From an uncultured Oscillospiraceae bacterium (GTDB lineage Bacteria; Bacillota_A; Clostridia; Oscillospirales; Oscillospiraceae), in assembly GCA_900770015.1 (NCBI GenBank), contig CAAGIU010000411.1, positions 1-5,912 of the forward strand: a DNA stretch of 5,912 nt, given 5' to 3'. The notes beneath the pieces were generated by a model that saw only the letters and a list, made by a program, of their open reading frames with translations, ran no database searches and was not told the origin of the DNA. The position numbers and the translations under genes were made by a program. Positions within the stretch are counted from its first letter, which is position 1. Every line of letters begins with the position of its first letter. This document shows, in pieces, positions 5,778 through 5,912 of this stretch.

Positions 5778-5912
5778 ATGGCATTCAACATTACCGATGC
5801 ATGCGTCAAGTGCGGTTCCTGCGCCGACCAGTGCCCCGTTGAGGCTATTTCCGAGGGCGAGGACAAGTACGTCATCGATCCCGATGTCTGCGTCAGCTGC
5901 GGCTCCTGCGCC
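5778..5912 (+). CDS. 2[4Fe-4S] bacterial-type ferredoxin, 3' end missing
   Basis: This is a small soluble low-potential electron carrier. In Clostridia such ferredoxins serve pyruvate:ferredoxin oxidoreductase, hydrogenases and Rnf-type complexes. The 45 visible residues include the first cluster motif C9-V-K-C12-G-S-C15-A-D-Q-C19-P and most of the second, C38-V-S-C41-G-S-C44, before the window ends. The full protein is probably about 55 residues, so only a final Cys-Pro and a short tail are missing. The two halves are internally repeated, as in all clostridial-type ferredoxins. It is transcribed away from clpC from its own promoter and may be monocistronic, but the 3' side is not visible. 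Confidence 0.95.
   Translation, partial: MAFNITDACVKCGSCADQCPVEAISEGEDKYVIDPDVCVSCGSCA
5802..5912 (+). repeat. Internal duplication in the ferredoxin gene
   Basis: The 24-nt segments 5802-5825 and 5889-5912, coding CVKCGSCA and CVSCGSCA, are identical at 21 positions. They reflect the ancient tandem duplication of the ferredoxin fold. The window stops at the last base of the second copy, so the repeat may have influenced where the assembly ended. Confidence 0.7.

Overview
The window looks like one contig from a fairly GC-rich Gram-positive anaerobe of the class Clostridia, perhaps Oscillospiraceae/Ruminococcaceae. The evidence is the mraZ-rsmH-ftsL-pbp division cluster, a ClpC-type ATPase with a UvrB/UvrC-like middle motif, a clostridial 2[4Fe-4S] ferredoxin and strong AAGGAGG ribosome binding sites. 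No species can be named from sequence alone. The first 12 bases match the Illumina adapter end and are not genomic.

Layout, right to left: (1) 5778-5912, plus strand: 5' part of a small bacterial ferredoxin, cut by the window end. (2) 5622-5777: AT-rich divergent intergenic region. It holds a good promoter for the ferredoxin and a candidate opposing promoter whose -10 overlaps the first. (3) 3294-5621, minus: complete ClpC-like AAA+ unfoldase of 775 aa, starting at TTG. (4) 3128-3293: AT-rich gap with a near-consensus sigma-A promoter and a helically phased repeat array typical in placement of MraZ autoregulation. (5) 3127 down to the left edge, minus: the start of the division and cell wall (dcw) operon. 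This is mraZ, rsmH (ATGA overlap with mraZ), an FtsL-like membrane protein, then a class B penicillin-binding protein truncated at the contig end after its catalytic STFK motif.

The dcw genes work together. MraZ is the operon's regulator, RsmH modifies 16S rRNA, FtsL is a bitopic division protein, and the class B PBP cross-links septal peptidoglycan. ClpC and ferredoxin belong to separate processes: protein quality control with ClpP, and low-potential electron transfer.

The gene content is ordinary housekeeping and I see no new defence, mobile or biosynthetic system. The points worth a second look are non-coding: a 15-bp RNA hairpin between ftsL and pbp that pairs well only on the transcribed strand, the 10-11 bp phased repeats in the mraZ leader, and the overlapping divergent -10 elements between clpC and the ferredoxin.
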